Shown piece after piece: positions 7,973-17,165 of a DNA stretch of 64,000 bases (the first letter of the stretch is position 1; every line of letters begins with the position of its first letter). Source of the DNA: Allobranchiibius sp. CTAmp26 (lineage in GTDB: Bacteria; Actinomycetota; Actinomycetes; Actinomycetales; Dermatophilaceae); NCBI RefSeq assembly GCF_017565405.1, contig NZ_JAGEKR010000015.1:124001-188000 (forward strand). The letters run 5' to 3'. The translations under genes were made by a program, and so were the position numbers. Under the pieces are notes generated by a model, which saw only the letters and a list, made by a program, of their open reading frames with translations, was not told where the DNA came from and made no database searches.

Positions 7973-9051
7973 GCAGGCAGCGCGAGTACGACGAGAGCGA
8001 CGTCCGGGTGCGCCCGGGGCGCCGCGGCTCGCGGCCGCGCACCAAGGAGCGTCCGGCGCATGCCGACGCCGTCATCGGGCTGGTCATCGGCGTGGACCGC
8101 GGACGGTGGACCTGCCTCGTGCACGACCGGCCAGTGATCGCGATGCGCGCCCGCGAGCTCGGCCGCAAGAGCGTGGTCGTGGGCGACCGGGTGGGTCTGG
8201 TGGGCGACACCACCGGCGACCCGGGCAGCTTGTCGCGGATCGTACGTATCGAACCGCGGACCAGCCTGCTGCGCCGGACCGCCGAGGACGACTCGGACAA
8301 GATCGAGCGGGTCATCGTGGCCAACGCCGACCAACTCGCGATCGTGACGGCGCTGGCCGACCCGGAGCCCCGACCGCGGATGGTCGACCGGTGTCTCGTG
8401 GCGGCGTACGACGCGGGCATGGACCCGCTGTTGGTCCTCACCAAGTCCGACCTGCGCGACCCGGCCCAGTTCCTGCAGGACTACGTCTCGCTCGACGTGC
8501 CGTACGTGGTGACGACGTCCATGAGCGGCACCAAGGGCGACGATGCGGACGACGGCCTGTCCGACCTGCGCGAGCGGTTGCAGGACCGGATGACCGTGCT
8601 CGTCGGCCACTCCGGGGTCGGCAAGTCCACGCTGGTCAACGCGCTCGTGCCGCACGCCGGCCGCGCGATCGGCATCGTCAACGCCGTCACCGGCCGGGGT
8701 CGGCACACCTCCACCTCCGCGGTGGCGCTCCCCCTCGCCGACGGCGGGTGGGTCATCGACACCCCGGGCGTGCGGTCCTTCGGACTCGCGCACGTCGACC
8801 TGGACCGGATCATCGACCACTTCCCCGACCTGGCGGCGGGCACCGACGACTGCCCTCGCGGGTGCACCCACGACGAGCCGGAGTGCGGATTGGACGCCTG
8901 GGTCGCGAGCGGCAACGCCGGGCCGGCGGGCCCGTCGCGACTGGAGTCGCTGCGCCGGTTGCTGCGCTCGCGCGCCGGCACCTCCGACGAGCACGCGACG
9001 ACGCCCGACGAGCCCGAAGAACCCGTCCTGCCAGCTCCCGACGAGCACTGA
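7969..9051 (+). CDS. rsgA: Ribosome small-subunit-dependent GTPase A
   Basis: 360 residues with the circularly permuted GTPase order: G4 (LTKSDL, ~residue 155) before G1 ([14 protein letters not shown], ~210-223) and G3 ([10 protein letters not shown], ~265). An N-terminal OB-fold and a C-terminal Cys/His zinc knuckle ([16 protein letters not shown]) are present. It acts in late 30S subunit maturation. The GTG start overlaps the aroA stop (GTGA). The acidic C-terminal tail ([20 protein letters not shown]) is an actinobacterial-style extension. Confidence 0.95.
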   Translation: MSRQREYDESDVRVRPGRRGSRPRTKERPAHADAVIGLVIGVDRGRWTCLVHDRPVIAMRARELGRKSVVVGDRVGLVGDTTGDPGSLSRIVRIEPRTSLLRRTAEDDSDKIERVIVANADQLAIVTALADPEPRPRMVDRCLVAAYDAGMDPLLVLTKSDLRDPAQFLQDYVSLDVPYVVTTSMSGTKGDDADDGLSDLRERLQDRMTVLVGHSGVGKSTLVNALVPHAGRAIGIVNAVTGRGRHTSTSAVALPLADGGWVIDTPGVRSFGLAHVDLDRIIDHFPDLAAGTDDCPRGCTHDEPECGLDAWVASGNAGPAGPSRLESLRRLLRSRAGTSDEHATTPDEPEEPVLPAPDEH

Positions 9052-9053
9052 CC

Positions 9054-10823
9054 GTGGCGACCTGGGGTGTGCCGGAGACTGTCAGCCGGCAGGTGCTCAA
9101 CTTCACCGAGATCAAACCGGTCGCCCCGGGCCGCTGGAAGTTCGCGCTCGAGGCGACCTTCCTCACCGCCGTGTCACTCACGGTGGTCGGCCTCGTCCTG
9201 TCGCCCTCGCTGGCGATCATCGGTCTCACCGGAGCCTTCCTGGCGACCATCGCGCGCTCCAGGCCGTGGCGGGAGCGGCTGATCATCCTGTCCACGATGT
9301 ACGTCGGATACCTCGCCTCGGTGACCCTCGGCGCGCTCACCGGTTCGCGACCCTGGCTGCTCACCGTCGTCCTCGTCCTGATCTCGCTGGTGGTCGTGCT
9401 CGCCTACAACGCGCTGGTGGGCGAGCAGCCCGGGCCGATGTTCCTGATCATGGGTGCGGCGATCGCGTCGTACCTGCCGACCGTGCACGTGCCGGTCCAC
9501 ACCGTGGTGGAGATCAACGCGCTCGGGACCGGCAGCGCGTGTCTGGCGTCGCTGCTGCTGCAGATCGCGCGCCGCGACACCACCGTGGACGACGCCATCG
9601 ACGAGGCCGAGGAGGCCGTGCACGCGTACACGAGCACCGTCCCCGATGAGGGCGATCCCGCCGAACGCGGCCGGTTGCGCGACCGGGCCTACGCCGCGGT
9701 GTTCCGTGCCAGCACGGTTCTCGAGGCCGCGGTCGGCTCCACCCCGCACAGCCGGCGATGGACCCGGACGAATCTGCGACTGCGACAGGTGCATACCGAG
9801 CTGGTCCGACGCATCTCCCTCGCCGGACTGCACGACGCCCCGATCGCGGCCGCCCAGATGGAGGAGCAGCGCTACCTGGGGTCGCCGTCGTTCCCCTACC
9901 TGCTGCGCTGGGGGCTGTCCCAGCGGTCGCTGCCCTGGCTCGCGGCACGTCGTCTCGCCGCCGCGGTCCTCATCACCTGCGCGATCTCCTATGGACTGCA
10001 TCTCGGGCACCCCTACTGGGCCGTGCTCACGACCGCGCTCATCATCACGGTGGGGGCCGACCGGCTCTCTTTGACCCACCGCGCACTGCACCGGCTCGCC
10101 GGCACGCTGGCCGGGGTGCTCGTCTTCTTCGCGCTGCATGCGATGCACGTGAGCGGCCTGCTCCTGCTCGGCGTCGCCCTGCTGCTGGTTTTCGCCATGC
10201 AGATGGTCGTGGTGCGCAACTACGCGCTCGGCGGGATCTTCATCACGCCGATGGCGCTGCTCATCTCCACCGCGAACAACCCCTACCAGCCGGTGGGCCA
10301 CATCGCGGGCCTGCGGATCGTGGACACGGCGGTCGGGGCTGCATCGTCACTCGCGGTGATCTGGGTCAGCAGCCGTGGGACGCCGATCGTCCTGGTGCGC
10401 CGCCAGTACCGGCGCGCGCTGCGCGCGCTGGAGCGTGTCCTGGTGATGCTGGCGGACGGCGAGCAGTCGACGCCCGCGGGCTTCGAGTCGCGCCGTGATC
10501 TGTCCTTCGAGCAGCTGCAGTGCGCACAGGTGCTGCAGATCGCCCAAGAGGATCTGCCGCTCACGCTCGGCAGCTGGGGTGCGCTCGAAGCGGCCCTCAA
10601 CAAGGTGTCGTACACGGTGCTCGCTGCGTGCTGGACGGTCGACCCGCCCGCGACATTGCACGCCGATGCGATGGCCGCGCGGCTGCAGCGCATCCTGTCC
10701 AAACTCCCGCCGGTCAGCCGCACCCTGGTGGACGCGCACGAGCTCGCCGACGACCTGCACGACGTGTTGCGCATCGGGATGGCGCGCGACGGGGCTACGG
10801 CCGCGGATACGGTCTCGGGATGA
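9054..10823 (+). CDS. FUSC-family integral membrane protein
   Basis: 589 residues from a GTG 2 bp after the rsgA stop. Two blocks of about six membrane helices each (~residues 25-165 and ~300-440) are separated and followed by cytoplasmic alpha-helical regions. This is the layout of fusaric-acid-resistance-like (FUSC/YccS/aromatic-acid exporter) proteins. The substrate is unknown. The position between rsgA and hisN is an operon arrangement seen in relatives. The TGA overlaps the ATG of hisN. A very long reading frame extends upstream through rsgA and aroA but is antisense-like Arg-rich sequence, so the start was placed at 9054. Confidence 0.85.
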   Translation: MATWGVPETVSRQVLNFTEIKPVAPGRWKFALEATFLTAVSLTVVGLVLSPSLAIIGLTGAFLATIARSRPWRERLIILSTMYVGYLASVTLGALTGSRPWLLTVVLVLISLVVVLAYNALVGEQPGPMFLIMGAAIASYLPTVHVPVHTVVEINALGTGSACLASLLLQIARRDTTVDDAIDEAEEAVHAYTSTVPDEGDPAERGRLRDRAYAAVFRASTVLEAAVGSTPHSRRWTRTNLRLRQVHTELVRRISLAGLHDAPIAAAQMEEQRYLGSPSFPYLLRWGLSQRSLPWLAARRLAAAVLITCAISYGLHLGHPYWAVLTTALIITVGADRLSLTHRALHRLAGTLAGVLVFFALHAMHVSGLLLLGVALLLVFAMQMVVVRNYALGGIFITPMALLISTANNPYQPVGHIAGLRIVDTAVGAASSLAVIWVSSRGTPIVLVRRQYRRALRALERVLVMLADGEQSTPAGFESRRDLSFEQLQCAQVLQIAQEDLPLTLGSWGALEAALNKVSYTVLAACWTVDPPATLHADAMAARLQRILSKLPPVSRTLVDAHELADDLHDVLRIGMARDGATAADTVSG

Positions 10824-11614
10824 TCCCACCCGCTGACCGCGTGTACGAGGACGACGTGCGGATCGCGCACGTGCTCGCCGACGCGGTCGAGCCCACCACC
10901 ACCGAGCGGTTCCGCGCCGACGATCTCTCGGTCTCGACCAAACCCGATCTGACACCGGTGAGCGAGGCCGACCTCGCCGCCGAGCGCATCATCCGCTCCC
11001 AGCTCTCCCGGGCCCGCCCGCGCGACAGCGTCAAGGGCGAGGAGTACGGCGTCACCGGCACCGGTGAGCGCCAGTGGGTCATCGACCCGATCGATGGCAC
11101 CAAGAACTTCGTGCGCGGCGTGCCCGTCTGGGCCACCCTCATCGGCCTGATCGACGCCGGCGAACCGGTCGTCGGCCTTGTCTCGGCGCCCGCGCTGGGG
11201 CGCCGCTGGTGGGCCGGGCGGGGCACCGGAGCCTGGACCGGCCGGTCCCTCTCCAGCGCGAAACCCATTGCGGTCTCAGGTGTCTCGAAGCTGTCCGATG
11301 CGTCGTTCTCCTATTCGAGCCTGACCGGCTGGCGCGAGCGGGACCGGCTGGACGCCGTCGTCACGCTCATGGACGAGTGCTGGCGCACCCGCGCGTACGG
11401 CGACTTCTGGTCCTACATGCTGGTGGCCGAGGGCGCCGTCGACATCGCTGCGGAGCCGGAGCTGGAGGACTACGACATGGCCGCGCTGGTGCCGATCGTC
11501 ACCGAGGCCGGCGGCCGGTTCACCGGACTGGACGGGCGCGACGGCTGCTGGAGCGGCAACGCGGTCGCCACCAACGGGCTGCTGCACGACGAGGTCCTCG
11601 CCCGCCTGCGCTGA
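10820..11614 (+). CDS. hisN: Histidinol-phosphatase, inositol-monophosphatase family
   Basis: 264 residues with the lithium-sensitive Mg-phosphatase motifs: GEEYG near residue 75, DPIDGTKNF near 91-99 and EDYDMAAL near 217-224. Among this superfamily the sequence and the aroA-rsgA-hisN context match actinobacterial HisN, which dephosphorylates histidinol phosphate in histidine synthesis. A broader inositol-monophosphatase activity cannot be excluded. It ends 7 bp before a perfect palindrome that probably belongs to the next gene. Confidence 0.88.
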   Translation: MIPPADRVYEDDVRIAHVLADAVEPTTTERFRADDLSVSTKPDLTPVSEADLAAERIIRSQLSRARPRDSVKGEEYGVTGTGERQWVIDPIDGTKNFVRGVPVWATLIGLIDAGEPVVGLVSAPALGRRWWAGRGTGAWTGRSLSSAKPIAVSGVSKLSDASFSYSSLTGWRERDRLDAVVTLMDECWRTRAYGDFWSYMLVAEGAVDIAAEPELEDYDMAALVPIVTEAGGRFTGLDGRDGCWSGNAVATNGLLHDEVLARLR

Positions 11615-11620
11615 TCCGTT

Positions 11621-11634
11621 TTTCGATATCGAAA
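11621..11634. promoter_or_regulatory. Perfect 14-bp palindrome upstream of gabT
   Basis: TTTCGATATCGAAA is fully self-complementary and lies 69 bp before the gabT ATG in the 88-bp hisN-gabT gap. It is A/T-rich against a very GC-rich background, which is typical of a regulator operator. No regulator gene is adjacent. Confidence 0.45.
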
Positions 11635-11702
11635 GAGCGCGGTGGCACACTTCTCCCGGGACGATGTCGACGTCGTTCCGGAGCCGTCCCGAAGGAGTAC
11701 CC

Positions 11703-13040
11703 ATGACCGTCGTCGAGCACACCGATCTGGCCCAGCGGCGCGAGCTGCGCACCGAGCTGCCCGGCCCGAAGTCCCGCGCGCTGGCCGAACGCCGTGCCGC
11801 GGTCGTCGCGGCCGGAGTCGCGTCGACGATGCCCGTCTACGTCGCCCGCGCGGGCGGCGGAGTGATCGAGGACGTCGACGGCAACACCCTCATCGACCTC
11901 GGGTCGGGCATCGCGGTCACGACCGTCGGCAACTCCGACCCGCGCGTCGTGGCCGGGGTCCAGCAGCAGGTCGCGGACTTCACCCACACCTGCTTCATGA
12001 TCAGCCCGTACGAGGAGTACGTCGCCGTCGCGGAGAAGCTCGCGGAGTTGACCCCCGGAGACCACGCCAAGAAGTCGGCGCTCTTCAACTCCGGCGCCGA
12101 GGCCGTCGAGAACGCGATCAAGGTCGCGCGCTACGCGACCGGTCGCACCGCAGTCGTCGCCGTCGACCACGCCTATCACGGGCGCACCAACCTCACGATG
12201 GCTCTGACCGCCAAGGCCATGCCGTACAAGAAGGGTTTCGGACCCTTCGCCTCCGACATCTACCGCGTGCCGACGTCGTACCCGTTCCGCGACCCCGAGG
12301 GCATGACGGGCGAGCAGGCCGCGCAGCGCGCGATCGGTGCCGCGGAGAAGGCCATCGGCGCCGACCAGATCGCCGCGGTCATCATCGAGCCGATCCAGGG
12401 CGAGGGCGGCTTCATCGTGCCCGCGCCGGGCTTCCTGGCCGCGATGGCGGACTGGTGCACGGCCAACGGCATCGTGTTCATCGCCGACGAGGTGCAGAGC
12501 GGGTTCGCGCGGACCGGTTCCTGGTTCGCCAGCGACCACGAGGGCGTGGTGCCCGATCTGGTGACCACCGCCAAGGGCATCGCCGGCGGCCTGCCGCTCG
12601 CCGCGGTGACCGGTCGCGCCGAGCTGCTCGACGCCGTGCACGCCGGCGGCCTCGGCGGCACGTACGGCGGCAATCCCGTCGCCTGCGCCGCTGCCCTGGG
12701 CGCCATCGAGACCATGGCCGCCGACGGCCTGCTCGAGCGCGCGACCCACATCGAGGAGCTGGTGAAGGCACGCCTGCGCACCCTCGCGGAGACCACACCG
12801 GAGATCGGTGACGTGCGCGGTCGCGGCGCCATGCTCGCGATCGAGATCGTGAAGCCGGGCACCAAGGAGCCGGACGCCGCACGCACCGCGGCCGTCGCCA
12901 AGAAGTGTCACGAGCAGGGTGTCGTCATCCTGACCTGCGGCACCTACGGCAATGTGATCCGTCTGCTGCCGCCGCTGGTGATCTCCGACGATCTGCTGAA
13001 CGAGGGTCTGGACGTCCTCACCGAGGCCTTCGGCTCCTGA
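11703..13040 (+). CDS. gabT: 4-aminobutyrate-2-oxoglutarate transaminase (class III PLP)
   Basis: 445 residues. Class III aminotransferase signatures are NSGAEAVENAIKVAR, the HAYHGRTNLTMALT block, IIEPIQGEGGF, IADEVQSGFARTG and the PLP-lysine segment TTAKGIAGG (Lys291). It converts GABA to succinic semialdehyde with 2-oxoglutarate as acceptor. The ATG at 11703 follows GAAGGAG by 6 nt. An upstream ATG at 11664 lacks a ribosome site. No succinate-semialdehyde dehydrogenase or PucR-type regulator is next to it, so related omega-amino-acid substrates remain possible. Confidence 0.88.
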   Translation: MTVVEHTDLAQRRELRTELPGPKSRALAERRAAVVAAGVASTMPVYVARAGGGVIEDVDGNTLIDLGSGIAVTTVGNSDPRVVAGVQQQVADFTHTCFMISPYEEYVAVAEKLAELTPGDHAKKSALFNSGAEAVENAIKVARYATGRTAVVAVDHAYHGRTNLTMALTAKAMPYKKGFGPFASDIYRVPTSYPFRDPEGMTGEQAAQRAIGAAEKAIGADQIAAVIIEPIQGEGGFIVPAPGFLAAMADWCTANGIVFIADEVQSGFARTGSWFASDHEGVVPDLVTTAKGIAGGLPLAAVTGRAELLDAVHAGGLGGTYGGNPVACAAALGAIETMAADGLLERATHIEELVKARLRTLAETTPEIGDVRGRGAMLAIEIVKPGTKEPDAARTAAVAKKCHEQGVVILTCGTYGNVIRLLPPLVISDDLLNEGLDVLTEAFGS

Positions 13041-13050
13041 CGGGAGGGCC

Positions 13051-13206
13051 TCACTGGCCGACCCGGCCGTCCACGCACTCCCGCAGCAGGTCGGCGTGCC
13101 CGCAGTGCCGGGCGTACTCCTCTACGCGGTGCACGAGCAGCGACATGGTCGAGGGCGGCACCGAACGCCGCGCCGGCTGCTGAGGGTTCGGGCCCTCGGT
13201 CGTCAT
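13051..13206 (-). CDS. Small hypothetical protein (51 aa)
   Basis: An ATG at 13206 behind an AGGGG ribosome site opens a 51-residue frame ending RECVDGRVGQ, convergent with gabT. The first 20 residues are Pro/Ser-rich. The rest (MSLLVHRVEEYARHCGHADLLREC) could form an amphipathic helix with two Cys and two His. I recognise no family. It may be a small conserved actinobacterial protein or a chance frame. Confidence 0.35.
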   Translation of the reverse strand: MTTEGPNPQQPARRSVPPSTMSLLVHRVEEYARHCGHADLLRECVDGRVGQ

Positions 13207-13319
13207 GTTGCACCCCTGGGTGTGGACTAGTGTCGGCAGCAGTGGTCGGCCGCGTGGACGCAGCCGTCCGGGCGTGACCGTCGTACGACGAGTTCGACTG
13301 ACAACATGGAGGTTCCGCG

Positions 13320-13469
13320 ATGACCTGGTGGGTCTGGTTGATCGTGATCGTGGTGGTCGTCCTGTTGCTGGTGGGGGCCGTCCTCGCCATCCAGGCTCGG
13401 CGGCGGCGCGGCGGCGTGATCGTCGACCCGGCCGGTTCACCGCGCACCAAGGGCGGCGGGGACCGATGA
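13320..13469 (+). CDS. Small single-pass membrane protein
   Basis: 49 residues: an N-terminal membrane helix (WWVWLIVIVVVVLLLVGAVL) followed by a basic stop-transfer (QARRRRGG) and a short cytoplasmic tail. The start follows GGAGG by 7 nt. The TGA overlaps the ATG of the PRC-barrel gene (ATGA), so it belongs to that operon and may anchor or accompany it. The function is unknown. Confidence 0.75.
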   Translation: MTWWVWLIVIVVVVLLLVGAVLAIQARRRRGGVIVDPAGSPRTKGGGDR

Positions 13470-14056
13470 CCCGGCTCATGCGCACCTCCAAGCTCGCGAA
13501 GCTGCCGGTGGTCACCATGGGCGGCGAAGACGTCGCCCAGATCAAGGACGTGGTGTACGCCGCGGGCGGCGGTCAGGTCGGCGGCTTCACCCTGGCGGGA
13601 CGCGGGCTGTTCGCCGGTCCGCTGAAGCAGGCACTGGCCTGGACCTCGGTCGCCTCGCTCGGCGCCGATGCGGTGATGATCACCGACGAGGGCGCCCTGG
13701 AATCCACCGGCGCCGTGCTGGACAGGTCCGCCTCGAGCGGCGGATCCGGAGGCAACGTGCTGGGCTCGCAGGTGCTCACCGACGCGGGCGTGGATCTCGG
13801 CAAGGTCGTCGACGTCATCATCGAGGTGTCGCAGGGCGGCGAGGGGCAGTGCGACGTCGTCGGATACGAGATCGAGGCCTCCGAAGCGCTCGGCAGCAGC
13901 GGCACCGATGTACTCATCCCCCTGCCGGACACCATCTCCGTCTCCGGCGAGCACCTCATCGTGCCGGCGAGCGCCAAGGACTTCGTCGGACACGACCTCG
14001 CCGGTTTCGGCGCGGCCGTCGAGCAGTTCCGGGCCCAGTTGAAGGCGGACCGCTGA
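13466..14056 (+). CDS. PRC-barrel domain protein
   Basis: 196 residues with two PRC-barrel-like units: residues ~8-70 (VVTMGGEDVAQIKDVVYAAGGGQVGGFTLAG) and ~90-170 (GSQVLTDAGVDLGKVVDVII). A Gly/Ser linker (ASSGGSGG) lies between them. PRC barrels are small beta folds used as adaptors on membranes or RNA. No enzyme activity is implied. It overlaps both neighbours (4 nt before, 1 nt after) and forms a three-gene operon with a small membrane protein and a second PRC protein. Confidence 0.8.
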   Translation: MTRLMRTSKLAKLPVVTMGGEDVAQIKDVVYAAGGGQVGGFTLAGRGLFAGPLKQALAWTSVASLGADAVMITDEGALESTGAVLDRSASSGGSGGNVLGSQVLTDAGVDLGKVVDVIIEVSQGGEGQCDVVGYEIEASEALGSSGTDVLIPLPDTISVSGEHLIVPASAKDFVGHDLAGFGAAVEQFRAQLKADR

Positions 14057-14490
14057 TGCGTTTGAAGAAGGCGACCGGACTCAAGGTCGTCAGCCTCGCC
14101 ACCGCGGAGACGATCGGGAAGGTGTCCCGGTTCGTGATCGACGTCCCGCAGCGCAGGATCTCAGCGCTCGTGCTGCGCAAGACCGACAAGCACGGCGAGA
14201 TCCTCGCCTGGAGCGACATCACCGGCTTCGGCGACGACGCGGTCACCGTGGCCGACGTCGAGGTGCTGTCGGTGGCCGACGGTCCGATGAAGGAGTTGTC
14301 CGACAAGGACTACCAGCTCATCGGCAAGCGCGCGCTCAGCACCCGTGGCGACGACCTCGGAGAGGTCAAGGACGTCGACTTCGACCCCAGCACCGGTCTG
14401 CTCGAGCAGATCCACTACCCGGACGGCACGGCCCGCGGTGACGCGCTGGTCGGCATCGGCACCTACGCGGCCGTCCTCGACATCGACTGA
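14056..14490 (+). CDS. PRC-barrel domain protein
   Basis: 144 residues, starting in the TGATG junction with the previous PRC gene. Two short PRC-like halves are visible: GLKVVSLATAETIGKVSRFVIDVPQ near the N-terminus and KRALSTRGDDLGEVKDVDFD near residues 90-110. It resembles its neighbour in pattern, so the two probably work as a pair. It ends 10 bp before the convergent M16 gene, leaving no room for a separate terminator. Confidence 0.78.
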   Translation: MRLKKATGLKVVSLATAETIGKVSRFVIDVPQRRISALVLRKTDKHGEILAWSDITGFGDDAVTVADVEVLSVADGPMKELSDKDYQLIGKRALSTRGDDLGEVKDVDFDPSTGLLEQIHYPDGTARGDALVGIGTYAAVLDID

Positions 14491-14500
14491 GCGGTCTCGT

Positions 14501-15847
14501 TCAGACGACCGTGAGATCACCGCGGCCGAGAGCGCGTACGGCGTCCGCATGCGCCTCGGCATCACCGACCAGCACCAGCGTGCGCGGCTCACTCCCCCAC
14601 CGGGCCCACGCCTGTGCCAGGTCATCGGCGGAGAGGCGCCGCAGGTCGCTCAGATAGTCGGTGACGAACCCGGTCTGCAGCCCGTCCAGGGCGAGTGCGG
14701 CCGCCTCGTCGGCGACCGCGTCCGCGGTGGCGTACCGACCCGGTGCGGTCATCCCCACGTAGTCGACGCCCGAGCGCAGCTCCTCCGGGGTGAAGCCGTC
14801 GGCGATGCCGTCGAGCACCTCCCAGAGAAGCTCGACAGCCGGCGCCGTGACGTCGCCGCGCACCGAACCCCCAGCCACGAACGTGCCGCTGGCGCCGCGG
14901 GGCCGAAAGCCCGCACCGAATCCGTAGGTGTAGCCCTTGTCCTCGCGCAGCACGCGGTCGATGCGCGCCCCGGGCGAGCCGCCGACCAGGTACCCGAGCA
15001 CCGGGTACGGCGCCCAACCGCCGTCCACGCGACGCGGCGGTCCGGCCCAGCCGAGCTGCACCTGGGTCTGCACCGACCCGGGCCGGTGCACGAAGACGAC
15101 CCGGTCGCCGCGGGTGCGCGGCAGGTCCAGTACGCCGGAGGTGGCCGGGGCTGCGCCCTTCGACGACCACGTGCCCAAGGTGGCGTCGACGGCGGTGTGC
15201 ACCTGAGCGGCGTCGAGGTCTCCGGCGATCACCACCCGAGCGGCGTCGGGGGTCACGTGCGCGGCGTGGAAGTCACGGCAGTCGGCCGCACCGATCGCAC
15301 CGACGGTCGCGGTGCGTCCGGCGACCGGGCGGCTGGCCCGTGCGGACGGGTCGTAGTAGGCGTCGATCCACTCCAATGCCGCCCGCGAGCCCGGGTCGGC
15401 CAGCTCGTGCTCGATGTCGGAAAGCCGTTGCGCGACATGGCGACTGACCTCCTCCTCTGGGAAGGCGGGCTCCGTGAGGCACTCCAGGGCCAGTTCGAGC
15501 GCCGGCCGCAGCGCACCGGTCGCGACCTCCAGCTGCACGGTCAGACCGAGCAGGGTCTGACTCGCGCCGAGCGCGATGCCGCTGCCCTCGAGCAGGCCGG
15601 CGAACTCGTCCGCTGTGTGCGAGCGGGTGCCCTCGTCCATCGTGCGCGACACGATCGTGGCCAGGCCCTCGCGGTCCGCCGGCTCCACGGTTGCGGGCAG
15701 CGGGATCACGACCTGGATCGAGGCGACGTGCTGGCCGGGGCGGTGAAAGACCGACAGCGGCACGCCGTTGCGCAGCGTCGTGTCGACCGGCTCGGGGAAC
15801 GACCAGGGGGCAGGCGGTCGAACCTGGGGGCGTTCGATGCTCGTCAT
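14501..15847 (-). CDS. M16-family peptidase-like subunit without HxxEH
   Basis: 448 residues with M16 fold features but no HxxEH zinc motif: the equivalent N-terminal segment reads REGLATIVSRTMDEGT. The C-terminal half retains the Arg/Tyr-type substrate-gripping segment (REDKGYTYGFGAGF). This is the pattern of the non-catalytic partner in two-subunit M16 peptidases. It overlaps the catalytic gene by 4 nt (ATG over its TGA), so equimolar synthesis is likely. No signal peptide is apparent, so it is probably cytosolic. Confidence 0.87.
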   Translation of the reverse strand: MTSIERPQVRPPAPWSFPEPVDTTLRNGVPLSVFHRPGQHVASIQVVIPLPATVEPADREGLATIVSRTMDEGTRSHTADEFAGLLEGSGIALGASQTLLGLTVQLEVATGALRPALELALECLTEPAFPEEEVSRHVAQRLSDIEHELADPGSRAALEWIDAYYDPSARASRPVAGRTATVGAIGAADCRDFHAAHVTPDAARVVIAGDLDAAQVHTAVDATLGTWSSKGAAPATSGVLDLPRTRGDRVVFVHRPGSVQTQVQLGWAGPPRRVDGGWAPYPVLGYLVGGSPGARIDRVLREDKGYTYGFGAGFRPRGASGTFVAGGSVRGDVTAPAVELLWEVLDGIADGFTPEELRSGVDYVGMTAPGRYATADAVADEAAALALDGLQTGFVTDYLSDLRRLSADDLAQAWARWGSEPRTLVLVGDAEAHADAVRALGRGDLTVV

Positions 15848-17130
15848 GCCTCGTCCTTCACGCTGTCGGTCCTGCGGTAGACGACCGTCGCGGCGTTGTC
15901 CGGTTGCAGGTACCGCGCCGCGGCCTGCCGGATCTGCTCGGGCGTCACGGCGAGCAACTCCTCCAGATGGGTGTTCACGTAGGTCGGGTCGTCGTGCAGC
16001 AGGGTGTACTGGCTGATGAAGTCGGCCCGCTCCTGCGTGCTCGCGAACGCCTGCAGGACGTCCCGAGTCGCGCCGGCCCGCAGCACCTGCATCTCCTCCT
16101 CCGTCGGCGGCGATGCCGCCAGCGCACGGAGTTCCTCGTGCACGGCGGACTCCAGCTCGGCGACGCTGTGGCCCTGCGCGACGTCGGCGCCCAGCATGCC
16201 GAGCGACACCCCGCCGGCGAGACCGAACGCGCTGCGGAAGACGTGGTCGGCCAGCCGCTCACGGCGTACGACGCGTCGGTAGAGCCGCGACGTGGCCATC
16301 CCGGCCAGCAGGTCCATCGCCAGCTCGCAGGCCAGGTAGTCCTCGGTGCGGTCACCGGGCAGCCGGAACGCCGTGTAGACCCGGTCGCTCGGCACCTCCT
16401 CGAGGCGTTCCACCCGCACCGGGGCGGTCAACGGGTCGAGCGGCGCGGACGGCGGTACGGGCGGTCGGTCCAAGGTGGGCAGGCCGCCGAAGTACGTCGC
16501 GGCGGCGTCGAATCCAGCCTCGACGCTCACATCGCCGCACAACGTGAGAACGGTGTTGCTCGGTCGGTAGTGCGCCGCGAAGAAGGACCGCACGTCCTCC
16601 AGCGACCCGGCGTCCAGATCGTCCATCGAGCCGATGGTGCTGTGGTAATAGGGGTGCCCCTCGGGGAAGACCGCCGCGTAGATGTCCGGCAGCGCGTTGC
16701 CGTAGGGCCGGTTGTCGTAGCGCTGGCGCTTCTCCTCCTTGACCACGTCACGCTGGTTGTCCAGGTTGCCCTGGTTGACCGCGTCGAGCAGGAAACCGTG
16801 CCGGTCGGCCTCCATCCAGAGCGCCAGGTCGAGCGCGCCGGTCGGCACCACCTCGAAGTAGTTGGTGCGGTCGAACCACGTGGTGGCGTTGAGCCGGGCG
16901 CCCGCGGCCTGCAGTCGGGAGAAGTGCTCGCCCTCGGCGACGTTGCGCGAGCCCTGGAACATCAGGTGCTCGAAGAGGTGCGCGAACCCCGTACGGCCGA
17001 CGGCCTCGTGGCGTGATCCGACGGCGACCCACAGGTTGACCGCGACGGTGGGGACGTTGTGGTCCGGTGAGACGACCACCCGCAACCCGTTGGGCAGCGT
17101 GCGGGTCTCGACCTGATAGTCCAGCGGCAT
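15844..17130 (-). CDS. M16-family zinc metallopeptidase, catalytic subunit
   Basis: 428 residues with the inverted zinc motif HLFEH (His51, Glu54, His55) and the third ligand region VVKEEKRQRYDNRPYG (~residues 127-142), as in processing-peptidase-like M16B enzymes. It probably cleaves small or unfolded peptides together with the following HxxEH-less subunit. The ATG of that partner overlaps its stop. The ndh gene ends 36 bp upstream on the same strand. Confidence 0.92.
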   Translation of the reverse strand: MPLDYQVETRTLPNGLRVVVSPDHNVPTVAVNLWVAVGSRHEAVGRTGFAHLFEHLMFQGSRNVAEGEHFSRLQAAGARLNATTWFDRTNYFEVVPTGALDLALWMEADRHGFLLDAVNQGNLDNQRDVVKEEKRQRYDNRPYGNALPDIYAAVFPEGHPYYHSTIGSMDDLDAGSLEDVRSFFAAHYRPSNTVLTLCGDVSVEAGFDAAATYFGGLPTLDRPPVPPSAPLDPLTAPVRVERLEEVPSDRVYTAFRLPGDRTEDYLACELAMDLLAGMATSRLYRRVVRRERLADHVFRSAFGLAGGVSLGMLGADVAQGHSVAELESAVHEELRALAASPPTEEEMQVLRAGATRDVLQAFASTQERADFISQYTLLHDDPTYVNTHLEELLAVTPEQIRQAAARYLQPDNAATVVYRRTDSVKDEA

Positions 17131-17165
17131 GCCCCCACCCTAGGGAGACGGGTACGCCGCGCCGC

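Noticed and set aside
7842-10823. 993-residue plus-strand frame
   Set aside because: Only the part from GTG 9054 is the FUSC protein; the rest is an out-of-frame shadow of aroA and rsgA.
14345-15880. 511-residue plus-strand frame
   Set aside because: Antisense shadow of the M16 subunit; composition is Arg/Gly/Val-rich without motifs.
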